A stretch of 64,000 nucleotides of DNA, taken from contig NZ_JAAUVN010000002.1 in the NCBI RefSeq assembly GCF_012030425.1, positions 496,001 to 560,000 on the forward strand, read 5' to 3'. Made by a program: the position numbers and the translations under genes. The DNA is from Sphingobacterium sp. B16(2022) (GTDB lineage: Bacteria; Bacteroidota; Bacteroidia; Sphingobacteriales; Sphingobacteriaceae). Below, in pieces: positions 9,024-18,332 of the stretch (positions are counted from its first letter, which is position 1; each line of letters starts with the position of its first letter). The notes below the pieces were generated by a model. The model ran no database searches. It was not told the DNA's origin and was given only the letters and a program-made list of their open reading frames with translations.

Positions 9024-10397
9024 ATGAAAAAATTGTATAAATACATATTTTGGTCTATTCTTTTTCTATCTGTTACCAGCTGTTCTAATTCATTGCTGGA
9101 TAAGGAACCTATTAGCAATTTTTCTGGAGAAGGGTATTATAAAAAGCCCAGTGATGCCCAAGCTGGAGTCAATGGAATCTATAATGGTCTACAAACTCTT
9201 TTCCGTCAAAATTATGCCCACTGGGGCGAGGGCCGGGCTGATAATGTGGTGACCCGTCATGCCGGTGATCCTGGAGCGCTGCAACAAAATACGCTAACGC
9301 CAATTATCAATTCAGCACGGTGGGATAATTTTTATACCGTTATATCCCGCGCGAATTACGCAATCAAATATATTCCCCAAGCATTTGGAGATGAGGATAG
9401 CGAACTAAAAAAACAATTACTCGGGCAGGCACATGCGTTGAGGGCACTCGCTTATTTTTACTTAGTTCGGATCTGGGGGGAGGTACCTTTAGTCATCGAA
9501 CCGTATGAGGGTTTGGGTCAAGATCTGTTTGTCAAAAAGAACACGGAGGCTGAAGTATTGGCTAAGGTAGAGGAAGATTTGATGCTCGCGACGGAGAATT
9601 GTGCTACAAATTATTCAGGTGCCGGGAACCGCGTGCTGATCACCAAAGGAGCTGCTTATGCATTTCTGACGCAACTGTATATGTGGCAAAAGAAATATGC
9701 GCAGGCCATAGAAATGTCCGAAAAGGTGCTCGCAGATCCGCAATATACCTTGGTGTCGATCGAGGATTGGAATAACATTTTTGTAAAAGGGAGCAGTGCT
9801 GAAAGTATTTTTGAAGTCGGCTACAATGAAGTACAGACCAATAACCTCCGTATATGGTACGCCATGGGATCAGATAGTGACTATGTACCCAGTACATCTT
9901 TTATTGCGTCTATCGAACCGGGGGATCTCCGCAAACCACGGATTTACGATGTGTCCCAAGTACAGCCACGTAAGATCTGGAAATTTTTTGGACAGGGATT
10001 TAATGACGAGAGTCCAGAACCTTCGGCAGGAAATATGGTACTTACCAGAGTGGCTGATATCCTCTTACTGAAGGCCGAAGCACATGCAAATTTAAACCAG
10101 CCCGTTGAAGCATTGGACTTACTGAACCGTATCCGCATTCGTGCAGGACTCGTTGCTTTGGATCAAAATAAAGCTAACATCCAATTTGGAAACTTACTAA
10201 CCGGTATTTTGCACGAAAGATCTATAGAGCTTTCTTTTGAAGGACATCGGTGGTTTGATCTTGTACGGACTGGTACTGCAATTTCAACCATGAAACCGAT
10301 CAACGGTCTCTCGGACAATCGAAATCTCCTGTGGCCAATACACGAAGGCGAACTATTAAAAAATCCAAATTTGAAACAAAATGAATTTTATAGATAA
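9024..10397 (+). CDS. susD: SusD/RagB-family lipoprotein
   Basis: This 457-residue protein begins with a lipoprotein signal, lipobox around SVTSCSNS, so it is anchored to the outer membrane. It shows the SusD fold: N-terminal DAQAGVNGIYNGL, TPR-like helices around LLGQAHALRALAYFYLVRIW, and the C-terminal ERSIELSFEGHRWFDLVRTG signature before the last NPNLKQNEFYR. SusD proteins bind the ligand and close over the SusC barrel encoded just upstream. It overlaps the longest reading of the next gene, which argues for a downstream start there. Confidence 0.93.
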   Translation: MKKLYKYIFWSILFLSVTSCSNSLLDKEPISNFSGEGYYKKPSDAQAGVNGIYNGLQTLFRQNYAHWGEGRADNVVTRHAGDPGALQQNTLTPIINSARWDNFYTVISRANYAIKYIPQAFGDEDSELKKQLLGQAHALRALAYFYLVRIWGEVPLVIEPYEGLGQDLFVKKNTEAEVLAKVEEDLMLATENCATNYSGAGNRVLITKGAAYAFLTQLYMWQKKYAQAIEMSEKVLADPQYTLVSIEDWNNIFVKGSSAESIFEVGYNEVQTNNLRIWYAMGSDSDYVPSTSFIASIEPGDLRKPRIYDVSQVQPRKIWKFFGQGFNDESPEPSAGNMVLTRVADILLLKAEAHANLNQPVEALDLLNRIRIRAGLVALDQNKANIQFGNLLTGILHERSIELSFEGHRWFDLVRTGTAISTMKPINGLSDNRNLLWPIHEGELLKNPNLKQNEFYR

Positions 10398-10401
10398 TCA
10401 T

Positions 10402-10980
10402 ATGAAGAAGATCAAATATATCGTTACTTTTTTTCTGTTTAGTTTTGCAGTGGTGGTTACTTTTTTTAGTTGCGAAGTACAGGACAGCTTTGAATACGAT
10501 TATGCAGAAGACAATAGCAAATTAAATATGTCTGCATGGGCCTATATCCAAAAAAATGATTCTTTGTCTTCCCTAAAAGAAGCAATTACGCTAGCTAAGG
10601 ATGAAGCATTATACGAACGTACAGAGAAATCGACCTTTATTCTGCCCACGAATCGTGCGTTTAAGGCATATTTAGAAGAAAATAATTACGACGCTATAGG
10701 TACAGTACCGGTATCCATACTGAAAGATATGTTGCGTTATCATATTGTAAAAGCAGTAGTGAATTTTAATGATCCTGCATTGTCTCCAAAGAACAAGCCC
10801 ATTGCATATCAGACTGAAAAAGGTGAGATCATGTATTTATCCCATACCGGTACGTATGTGGGGCTCATCAATGAAGGAACCAATAAGCAATGGCAAATCC
10901 GTACGTCAAATCTTGTTCCGGACAATGGTGTCATCCATATTGTTGATCAGGTTGTTTTCTATTCCGAGAAGGTAAAATAG
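10402..10980 (+). CDS. Fasciclin-domain lipoprotein
   Basis: This ~192-residue protein has a lipoprotein signal (TFFSCEV), then one fasciclin (FAS1) domain: TEKSTFILPTNRAFKAYLEE, ILKDMLRYHIVKAVVNFNDP and a final VPDNGVIHIVDQVV, the usual FAS1 closing motif. I chose the ATG at 10402 because the earlier one at 10381 lies inside the susD gene and lacks a signal sequence at its start. FAS1 lipoproteins occur as third genes of Bacteroidota SusCD operons and are thought to act as surface adhesion or ligand-binding modules. Its role in this uptake system is inferred from cotranscription. Confidence 0.85.
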   Translation: MKKIKYIVTFFLFSFAVVVTFFSCEVQDSFEYDYAEDNSKLNMSAWAYIQKNDSLSSLKEAITLAKDEALYERTEKSTFILPTNRAFKAYLEENNYDAIGTVPVSILKDMLRYHIVKAVVNFNDPALSPKNKPIAYQTEKGEIMYLSHTGTYVGLINEGTNKQWQIRTSNLVPDNGVIHIVDQVVFYSEKVK

Positions 10981-10987
10981 GTATATT

Positions 10988-11023
10988 GTTCCTGCATTTC
11001 CACAACAGTTAAAATGCAGGAAC
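10988..11023 (+). terminator. Terminator after the susCD-fasciclin operon
   Basis: A perfect 12-bp stem GTTCCTGCATTT (10988-10999) pairs with 11012-11023 across a 12-nt loop and is followed by a T-rich stretch, 8 bases after the stop codon. Confidence 0.75.
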
Positions 11024-11264
11024 GTAATTTTCTTTGAGAAAGTACCGGATGTTCAAGACCTGATCCAATTACTTCTTATTTTTAAAGCCTGATTAAATAG
11101 TTTTTTTGTTCTTTCCCGTTCTGCTGGCTCAGTATCAGTTCCCCTCATCGCTTGTTAAAGATCCATATAATTTGTCTACACAAATGTCGAAACTTCAATC
11201 GGTTATTCTTATTTGAATAATATTTTTGTTAATATTGGTATTACAGTACTAATTATAAATTTTG

Positions 11265-14200
11265 ATGCTCCGTAGTACCTTACTTTCGATCAGTATACTT
11301 CTTTTTTCATGGATTACTAGTTTTTGTTTCGGTCAAGAGCAAGGGACAGTCTATTCTTTCAAGAACATCACTTCCGATCAAGGATTGGTACATAACCATA
11401 TCAATTGCAGCCTGCGAGATCAATATAATTACATGTGGTTTGGAACGGAATCTGGACTTAGTCGATTTGATGGACTTCAATTTACAAATTTCCGTTATTC
11501 ATCAAACAAAGGCTTGGGATTGAGCAGTAATCGTATATCGGCATTATTTGAAGGACCAGGGGAGCAAATTTGGATCCGTACCCATTCGAAAATGAATGTG
11601 TACGATCAAAAAAAAGGAGTAATCATTCAAAATATAGATTCCATTCTTCAGACATGGAATTTACCGATCGGAGATCCTCAAATTATCCGCCATTTTGAAG
11701 ATGATGAATATGCTGTTTTGTACAGCGATAATTCATTCATGCTAACACATACGATTTCAAAAAAAACGAGAAAATTTTCACCACTTAAGAATCAAAAAAT
11801 AGTCGATGTTGTAAATTATTCGAAGGAATCTTTTTGGATAATCTATGAAAACGGTTTGACACAGCTCGTACAAAAAAAGACATGGAAGATTCTTAAACAA
11901 TTTTCTTTACCTGCCAGCAAACAGCGCGTTACGTATGGTCTATTTATAGATCGCGAAGGCGATCTGTGGATTTATTCAAAAGATGTTCCAATCGGCGTAT
12001 TTTGGGTCAGAGCTGGATCGGATGAGATCAGTCACATCAAAGAACAACTTTCGAATGTATTTGTAGGCAGTATCGTTCAAGATGAACAAGGTCTCATTTG
12101 GTTAGCTACTGATCATGGTGGAATCAATGTCTTTAATAAAAAGACGCAATCAATTATTGTGATCAATCACGAGGCGTATAATTTAAGAAGTTTACCCTAT
12201 AATAGTATTACATCCCTGTATAAAGATCCGAAAGGTATTATCTGGGTTGGGACATATAAGGGCGGTACCAGTTATTATCATCCAAACTTACTGCTTTTTC
12301 CGGTATACCAAAATTATGCAGGTTACGCCAAAACATTGCCATTTGATGATGTCAACAGGTTTATTCAAGATCAAAATCATAACTTATGGATCGGTACAAA
12401 TGGTGGCGGTCTCTTGCATTATAACTTTCAAGATAAAGTATATAAACAATATCTACACAATCCAAATGATGCAACTTCTTTACCCAGTAACGTTGTCGTA
12501 AGTCTGTATCTGGATCAAAAAAATATACTTTGGGTAGGTACGTACCACGGGGGATTGAGTCGGTTCGATGGTAAAAGTTTCAAAACATACAACAAAGGCG
12601 CTGATCGATTACCAGACGATAGCGTCTGGGAAATATTTGAAGACTCAAGAGGGCGTTTCTGGGTTGGAACACTATCTGCTGGTTTATATTTGTTTAATAA
12701 GGATACGGAAACGTTTTCCACCTATCGCTCGCGTGAGGGAAAGACAATTTCCAGTACCTATGTATCTGTTTTATTTGAAGATTCAAAAAATAATATCTGG
12801 GTTGGAACTGCTACAGGCATCGAATTGATTTGGTCAAATGGAGAAATCCATCAATTTAATGAAAAAGAAGGAAAGTTGCGTCTTTCCAATGATTTGATAT
12901 ATGATATTAAGGAAGATGAACTAGGTCGCATTTGGGTGGCCACTCAAGAGGGAATAAATATCATTGAGGATGAAACGATCCAATACCTCAATACGAGCGA
13001 CGGTTTGATTGACAATGCGGTATTGACATTAATTAAAGATAATAAGGGCAATATGTGGGCTTCTACAGCAAAGGGACTGTCTGAAATTGTTCCCAATCAA
13101 AATGCTAAACAATTTGTCATTCGTAACTTCACCAAAGAACAGGGACTACAAAGCAATGTCTTTAATGAAAATTCAGCTTTAAAGATGGATAACGGACAGC
13201 TTATATTTGGAGGCCCCAATGGTTATAATATTATTGATCCAAATCAAATTTTGGGATCAAAAGAAAATATAACACCTGTTCTATCCAATATCTATCTCTT
13301 TAATCGTAAAATCAATGTTGGTGAACGTGTAAACGGCAAGGTTATTTATGATGAGGCACTGACCAATGTGAAGAAATTAGAACTGCCATATGATCAAAAT
13401 GCGATCTCCTTGGAACTATCCTCATTTAATTATTTGCAGCAGGATAATCGGATTTACCAGTATCAGTTGGATGGACTCAGCGAGGAATGGTTTGATTTTG
13501 AAACCGGAACAATGAAGGCCAATTTTACGAATCTTGATTCCAAAACATACCGATTTTACATCCGACATTCAGTCGATAATGAAAGCTGGTCTGAAAAAAC
13601 ATTATTATTAACCCTCGTGATTGAGCCTCCTTTTTGGAGGAGCAATTGGGCATTATTGCTCTATATCCTGATTTCTATTTCCTGTATTTACCTGTGGCAA
13701 GCGTGGGTAAAACTGCGGACAAAGACACGAAATCAATTGATAATGGTCAAAGAACAGGCGCTGCAAGCAAAAGAACTCGAAGAGTTGAAGACACGCTTTT
13801 TTACTAACGTAAGCCACGAGTTCAGAACGCCGATCAGTTTAATTTTAACCCCATCAGAGCAGCTTCTAAAAGAAGAAACAGATCAACATAAAAAAGAGAA
13901 TTTAAGACTGATCAATAAAAATGCATCTCGTCTATTGATTTTGGTCAATCAATTGCTGGATTTTCGAAAACTGGAAAAAAACCAGCTTAGCCGTATGGAC
14001 GAATATGGCGATTTAATTCTTTTTACTAAAGAACAGATTGAGCCCTTTTTCCAATTGGCCGAAGTCAATTCGCTCTGCATCGAGGTAATATATAACCGCG
14101 ATCATTATCTCGGTAATTTTGACAAAGGAAAATTGGAAAGTATCCTATTCAACCTATTGTCCAATGCCATTAAGTTCAGTAGATCGGGAGGTACAATACA

Positions 14201-15266
14201 TATCACGAGCACAATTAAGGAACAAAACGATGACCTCGATATATGGCGATTAGAGATTAAAGACCAAAGTCCCGGGATACCGGAAGAATATCAAAATCGG
14301 ATATTTGACCGTTATTTTCAATATGATATCAACAATGGCCGTTTAAATCAAGGTACAGGTATTGGATTAGCCATTGTGAAAGAATATGTCGAGTTTCTCA
14401 ATGGAAATATTTCCGTTCAGAGCAAAGTCGGAGAAGGATCATGTTTTGTGGTTGAAATACCGATTGAAGCGATTTCGGAAACATCAGTACGCCAAGTGAA
14501 ACAAATCAACAAGAGAAATCAGATTTTGCTGATTGAAGATCATGTCGAGTTTTTAGAATATTTGAAAAGAAATTTAAACGATGAATACTTAGTTGATGGT
14601 GTCTGTACCGTAAAGGAAGCAAAAGACCATCTGACCAAAAAGGAGTATGATTTAGTGATTGCCGATATTCAGCTTGCTGGTGAAAGCGGTATCGATTTTT
14701 GTATGTATCTAAAATCATCAGAACGTTACCGACATATTCCTGTCATTATGGTAACCGCTGTGCTGGATCAAAAAATACAGCTGCAGGCACTTCGTGCAGG
14801 GGCTTCAGATTATATTCTAAAACCATTTAATTTTGAATTGCTGAAATCTAAAATCGCCAGTGTCCTGGATCAAAAATCATCCCTGGTCAAAAAATACAAA
14901 AAGCATATCGCAATCGAACTCAACCAGCCAGAGGTTGAGTCTGCCGACGAGAAGTTCATTCGCGAATTCATTCTTGAAGTCGAGCGAGATTTGTCAGACT
15001 CGACGTTGTCTGTCGAAATATTAGCAGGAAACATGCACATGACCCGGGTAGGACTTTATAAAAAGATATTAGCCATTACCGGATATTCACCAACAGAATA
15101 CATCAGGCATATCCGTCTAACAAGAGCCATGCACCTGATACAACATTCCAGTTTATCGCTTTCAGAAATTGCATATGAAGTTGGTTTTAGTAATCCCAAA
15201 CAATTTACGAAATACTTTAAAGCTACTTTTGGATTTTTACCATCCTATTATCGTAAAAGCCTGTAA
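11265..15266 (+). CDS. Hybrid two-component system regulator (HTCS)
   Basis: A one-protein sensor-regulator of about 1333 residues. The ATG at 11265 follows a TTG at 11262, which would add one codon. Order: signal peptide, a periplasmic double propeller of Reg_prop repeats (many copies of NxLWVGT/GGLSRFDG-type motifs, about 30-700), a Y_Y_Y domain (about 700-785), one membrane helix (LLLYILISISCIYLW), HisKA with NVSHEFRTP (phospho-His851), HATPase_c with GTGIGLAIVKEYV, a receiver (IADIQLAG, phospho-Asp1134) and a C-terminal AraC helix-turn-helix. HTCS proteins bind a glycan fragment in the periplasm and activate a nearby PUL. The likely target is the GH31-SusCD operon directly downstream. A TATTTTTG at 11221-11228 could be its -7 element. 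Confidence 0.95.
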   Translation: MLRSTLLSISILLFSWITSFCFGQEQGTVYSFKNITSDQGLVHNHINCSLRDQYNYMWFGTESGLSRFDGLQFTNFRYSSNKGLGLSSNRISALFEGPGEQIWIRTHSKMNVYDQKKGVIIQNIDSILQTWNLPIGDPQIIRHFEDDEYAVLYSDNSFMLTHTISKKTRKFSPLKNQKIVDVVNYSKESFWIIYENGLTQLVQKKTWKILKQFSLPASKQRVTYGLFIDREGDLWIYSKDVPIGVFWVRAGSDEISHIKEQLSNVFVGSIVQDEQGLIWLATDHGGINVFNKKTQSIIVINHEAYNLRSLPYNSITSLYKDPKGIIWVGTYKGGTSYYHPNLLLFPVYQNYAGYAKTLPFDDVNRFIQDQNHNLWIGTNGGGLLHYNFQDKVYKQYLHNPNDATSLPSNVVVSLYLDQKNILWVGTYHGGLSRFDGKSFKTYNKGADRLPDDSVWEIFEDSRGRFWVGTLSAGLYLFNKDTETFSTYRSREGKTISSTYVSVLFEDSKNNIWVGTATGIELIWSNGEIHQFNEKEGKLRLSNDLIYDIKEDELGRIWVATQEGINIIEDETIQYLNTSDGLIDNAVLTLIKDNKGNMWASTAKGLSEIVPNQNAKQFVIRNFTKEQGLQSNVFNENSALKMDNGQLIFGGPNGYNIIDPNQILGSKENITPVLSNIYLFNRKINVGERVNGKVIYDEALTNVKKLELPYDQNAISLELSSFNYLQQDNRIYQYQLDGLSEEWFDFETGTMKANFTNLDSKTYRFYIRHSVDNESWSEKTLLLTLVIEPPFWRSNWALLLYILISISCIYLWQAWVKLRTKTRNQLIMVKEQALQAKELEELKTRFFTNVSHEFRTPISLILTPSEQLLKEETDQHKKENLRLINKNASRLLILVNQLLDFRKLEKNQLSRMDEYGDLILFTKEQIEPFFQLAEVNSLCIEVIYNRDHYLGNFDKGKLESILFNLLSNAIKFSRSGGTIHITSTIKEQNDDLDIWRLEIKDQSPGIPEEYQNRIFDRYFQYDINNGRLNQGTGIGLAIVKEYVEFLNGNISVQSKVGEGSCFVVEIPIEAISETSVRQVKQINKRNQILLIEDHVEFLEYLKRNLNDEYLVDGVCTVKEAKDHLTKKEYDLVIADIQLAGESGIDFCMYLKSSERYRHIPVIMVTAVLDQKIQLQALRAGASDYILKPFNFELLKSKIASVLDQKSSLVKKYKKHIAIELNQPEVESADEKFIREFILEVERDLSDSTLSVEILAGNMHMTRVGLYKKILAITGYSPTEYIRHIRLTRAMHLIQHSSLSLSEIAYEVGFSNPKQFTKYFKATFGFLPSYYRKSL

Positions 15267-15310
15267 ATTAAATTCTTGTGATTTATAGATGATCTCTGCA
15301 GATCTCACCA

Positions 15311-15378
15311 GTTAACATTAGATACCCTAATTGTTAACATAACACCCCCTCCTGGAAATAACTACTGCGCTATATTTG
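15311..15378 (+). promoter_or_regulatory. GH31-susCD promoter with direct-repeat activator site
   Basis: Two exact GTTAACAT copies (15311-15318 and 15333-15340) are spaced 22 bp start to start, two helical turns. They lie upstream of a consensus -7 element, TATATTTG at 15371-15378. No good -33 TTG is found at the right distance, as expected of an activator-dependent promoter. Direct repeats two turns apart are typical of AraC-type activators, so the adjacent HTCS is the obvious candidate; that link is inferred. Confidence 0.5.
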
Positions 15379-15439
15379 ATCCTACCAATTCAAACGGTAA
15401 AAGGGAAATAACCAAAATTAAACCAGTAATTATTTATAT

Positions 15440-18304
15440 ATGCAAAACCTAAAGTTTGCTCTGAGCGGTATTATGCTTTTTGCACTTGTCCATAGTGGAA
15501 ATGCGCAAGTGAATAAATCCAATTTTATAAAAACCCAATCAGGTGTAAAGGTCAGTTTCAAGGGATCTGAAAGTGCAATTGATCAAGATGTTTATCTGGA
15601 TGTGATCACGGATAAAATCATCCGCGTCACTGCACTTCCTTATGGAGATCCATTTCCATCACAAGCAAGTTTGGTGGTTGTAGACTCTTTGCAACGTCAG
15701 CTCAAATCCTTTCATGTACAACCAACAGATTCGACGATCAACTTAACAACATCGGATCTTATCGCTAAAGTTTCTTTGGTGAGCGGGAAAGTCGAATTTT
15801 TTGATTCATCAGGTAAGAGAATTTTTAGTGAATCAAAAAGAAATGCCGATGCATTCATTCCCGACAGCTATAATGGAGATCCTTTTTATCGATTAAATCA
15901 AGATTTTATTGTAGACACCGCTGAGGGTATATTTGGACTAGGTCAGCATCAAAATGCGATTATGAACTACAATCGCGGTAAACAGGTGACTCTGTTGCAA
16001 TATAATACCGAAATTGGAATTCCTTTTTTAGTTTCGACAAACAATTATGGGCTTTTATGGCACAACTATTCCATCACCAAAGCTGGAGATACACGTGCTT
16101 TTCTGCCCCTAAATGCGTTTAAATTAACTTCTAAAGAGGGCGAGCAAGGTTGGTTGACAGCAACCTATGTGAATAAGCATAAAGATGACGAAGTTTTCCT
16201 GTCACGTCCCGAATCAATTATCGAATATAGTTACCTAACTGATCAGCATAAGTTTCCCAAAGATGTCAAACTCGTAGACAGTAAAGTTATCTACGAAGGC
16301 CGTATATCTTCTCCCTATTCAGGAAAACATGTGCTCCATTTTAAATACTCGGGTTACATGAAAGTGTGGATTGATGGACAATTGGTCGCTGATCGGTGGA
16401 GACAATCCTGGAATGCAGGAACCTTTGAAATTGAACAGCAATTTAAACGAGAAGAGGATCATGATATTCGTATAGAATGGTTGCCAGATGGTGGAGAATC
16501 TTACTTTACTTTTAATTGGCAAAGCCCTATTCCAGAGCAGCGTAAAAATATGTTTTCTTTTAACTCTGAAGCCGGTGATGCGATTGATTATTACTTTGTA
16601 CATGGTCAATCGATGGATGAAGTCGTTTCTGGATATCGCCACGTGTCAGGAAAAGCACCCATTATGCCACTATGGAGTTTTGGTTATTGGCAAAGTCGCG
16701 AACGGTATAAAACGCAAGCGGAGATTGAAAGTGTCGCAACAGAATTTCGAAACCGAAAAATTCCCATTGACAATATCGTACAAGATTGGTCATACTGGTC
16801 AGAGCACGACTGGGGAAGCCAGCAGTTTGATAAGACGCGATTCCCTGATCCAGCAGGGATGATCAAAAGATTACATGATCAAAATTATAAGTTGATGATT
16901 TCGGCATGGCCCAAGATCAATGAACAATCTACCGTCTACAAACAGTTCAGCGACAATAAATGGATTTACACCAGAAATATTTATGATGGACGGAAAGACT
17001 GGATTGGAAAAGGATATACATCGACTTTTTATGATCCCTTCAATAAAGGAGCACGCGATGGATTTTGGCAATTATTAGATAAAAATCTTTTTCAAATTGG
17101 CGTCGATGCCTGGTGGATGGATGCCAGTGAACCTGATATACATTCAAATATCGATCTGAACGAACGCAAATCTGTCTTTCAGCCAAATATCGGATCATCA
17201 GTCCGCTATTACAATGCATTTCCACTTCAAAATGCGAAAGGAATCTATGAGGGACAGCGCGAAACAGATCCCAATAAACGTGTATTTATTTTAACACGTT
17301 CCTATTTTGCGGGCCAGCAACGCTATGCGGCAGCAGCGTGGAGTGGCGATATAGCTTCAAGATGGCATGATATGAAGGATCAGATTGCTGCTGGAATCAA
17401 TTTTTCAATGTCAGGTACGCCTTACTGGACGATGGATGCCGGTGGCTTTTTAGTAGAGAATAGGTTTCATAAGCCCAATCCTGCAGATCAGGAAGAATGG
17501 CGCGAAATGAATGCTAGATGGTATCAGTATGGAACTTTCCTGCCTATATTCCGCGCTCATGGTCAATTTCCATTTCGCGAACCTTTTAATATAGCGCCAG
17601 AAGATCATCCAGCATATAAAAGCATGGTTTATTACATCAATCTGCGCTATAAACTTCTGGCTTACAATTACAGTATAGCCGCAAAGACATTTTTTGAAGA
17701 CTACTCGATGATTCGTGGACTGGCAATGGACTTTCCCAAAGATCAGAAGGGGTTTAATATTAATGACCAGTACCTGTGGGGACCATCCTTATTGATCAGT
17801 CCAGTTACAGAAATGGGAGCGACCTCGAGAGTCATTCATTTACCCGAAGGCAGAGATTGGTACAATTTCTATACGGGCAAAATGAGTCAGGGAGGACAAG
17901 ATATCACAGCAGAAGCTGCTTATGAGCGTATGCCGGTATTTGTAAAAGCAGGATCAATATTGCCAGTAGGCAGAACCATTCAGTTTACAACTGAGCAAAA
18001 ACAAGATCTGATCAACCTGTATGTTTACGATGGTGCCGATGGTGAATTTACGCTATATGAAGATGAAGGAATCAATTATAATTACGAGAAAGGACAATAT
18101 AGCCGTATCGACATGACCTATGACAACAGCACAAAAACACTCGTGTTAGCAGACCGTGCTGGTTCGTTTGCTGGTATGCTAAAGGACCGAAAATTCAATA
18201 TCATTTTTGTTGATCCTGCTCACGGCGCCGGTATTGATATACAGGCCAAAAAATCAAAGATGATTTCTTATTCCGGAAAAACACTACAGGTTAAACTAAA
18301 ATAA
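15440..18304 (+). CDS. GH31 glycosidase with inserted PA14 domain (alpha-xylosidase/alpha-glucosidase type)
   Basis: This 954-residue exported enzyme has a signal peptide ending near HSGNAQ. Order: N-terminal beta-sandwich (about 25-280) with FGLGQHQN, a PA14-like insert (about 280-360; YEGRISSPYSGKHVLHFKYS, MKVWIDGQLV), the catalytic barrel, and C-terminal beta domains. The GH31 nucleophile is Asp561 in WWMDASEPD and the acid/base is Asp637 in AAWSGDIASRW. The PA14 insert and the YWQSRERYKTQAEIE region recall the xyloglucan alpha-xylosidases of Bacteroides, so cleavage of alpha-xylosyl or alpha-glucosyl caps is likely. It opens an operon with susC 28 bases downstream, behind a probable HTCS-controlled promoter. 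Confidence 0.9.
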   Translation: MQNLKFALSGIMLFALVHSGNAQVNKSNFIKTQSGVKVSFKGSESAIDQDVYLDVITDKIIRVTALPYGDPFPSQASLVVVDSLQRQLKSFHVQPTDSTINLTTSDLIAKVSLVSGKVEFFDSSGKRIFSESKRNADAFIPDSYNGDPFYRLNQDFIVDTAEGIFGLGQHQNAIMNYNRGKQVTLLQYNTEIGIPFLVSTNNYGLLWHNYSITKAGDTRAFLPLNAFKLTSKEGEQGWLTATYVNKHKDDEVFLSRPESIIEYSYLTDQHKFPKDVKLVDSKVIYEGRISSPYSGKHVLHFKYSGYMKVWIDGQLVADRWRQSWNAGTFEIEQQFKREEDHDIRIEWLPDGGESYFTFNWQSPIPEQRKNMFSFNSEAGDAIDYYFVHGQSMDEVVSGYRHVSGKAPIMPLWSFGYWQSRERYKTQAEIESVATEFRNRKIPIDNIVQDWSYWSEHDWGSQQFDKTRFPDPAGMIKRLHDQNYKLMISAWPKINEQSTVYKQFSDNKWIYTRNIYDGRKDWIGKGYTSTFYDPFNKGARDGFWQLLDKNLFQIGVDAWWMDASEPDIHSNIDLNERKSVFQPNIGSSVRYYNAFPLQNAKGIYEGQRETDPNKRVFILTRSYFAGQQRYAAAAWSGDIASRWHDMKDQIAAGINFSMSGTPYWTMDAGGFLVENRFHKPNPADQEEWREMNARWYQYGTFLPIFRAHGQFPFREPFNIAPEDHPAYKSMVYYINLRYKLLAYNYSIAAKTFFEDYSMIRGLAMDFPKDQKGFNINDQYLWGPSLLISPVTEMGATSRVIHLPEGRDWYNFYTGKMSQGGQDITAEAAYERMPVFVKAGSILPVGRTIQFTTEQKQDLINLYVYDGADGEFTLYEDEGINYNYEKGQYSRIDMTYDNSTKTLVLADRAGSFAGMLKDRKFNIIFVDPAHGAGIDIQAKKSKMISYSGKTLQVKLK

Positions 18305-18332
18305 ATACAACCGATTTTAAATTTTAAATTAT

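Noticed and set aside
5922..10980. First susCD-fasciclin operon as a direct HTCS target
   Set aside because: No GTTAACAT repeat pair was found upstream of 5922, so sequence gives no support for control by the HTCS at 11265.
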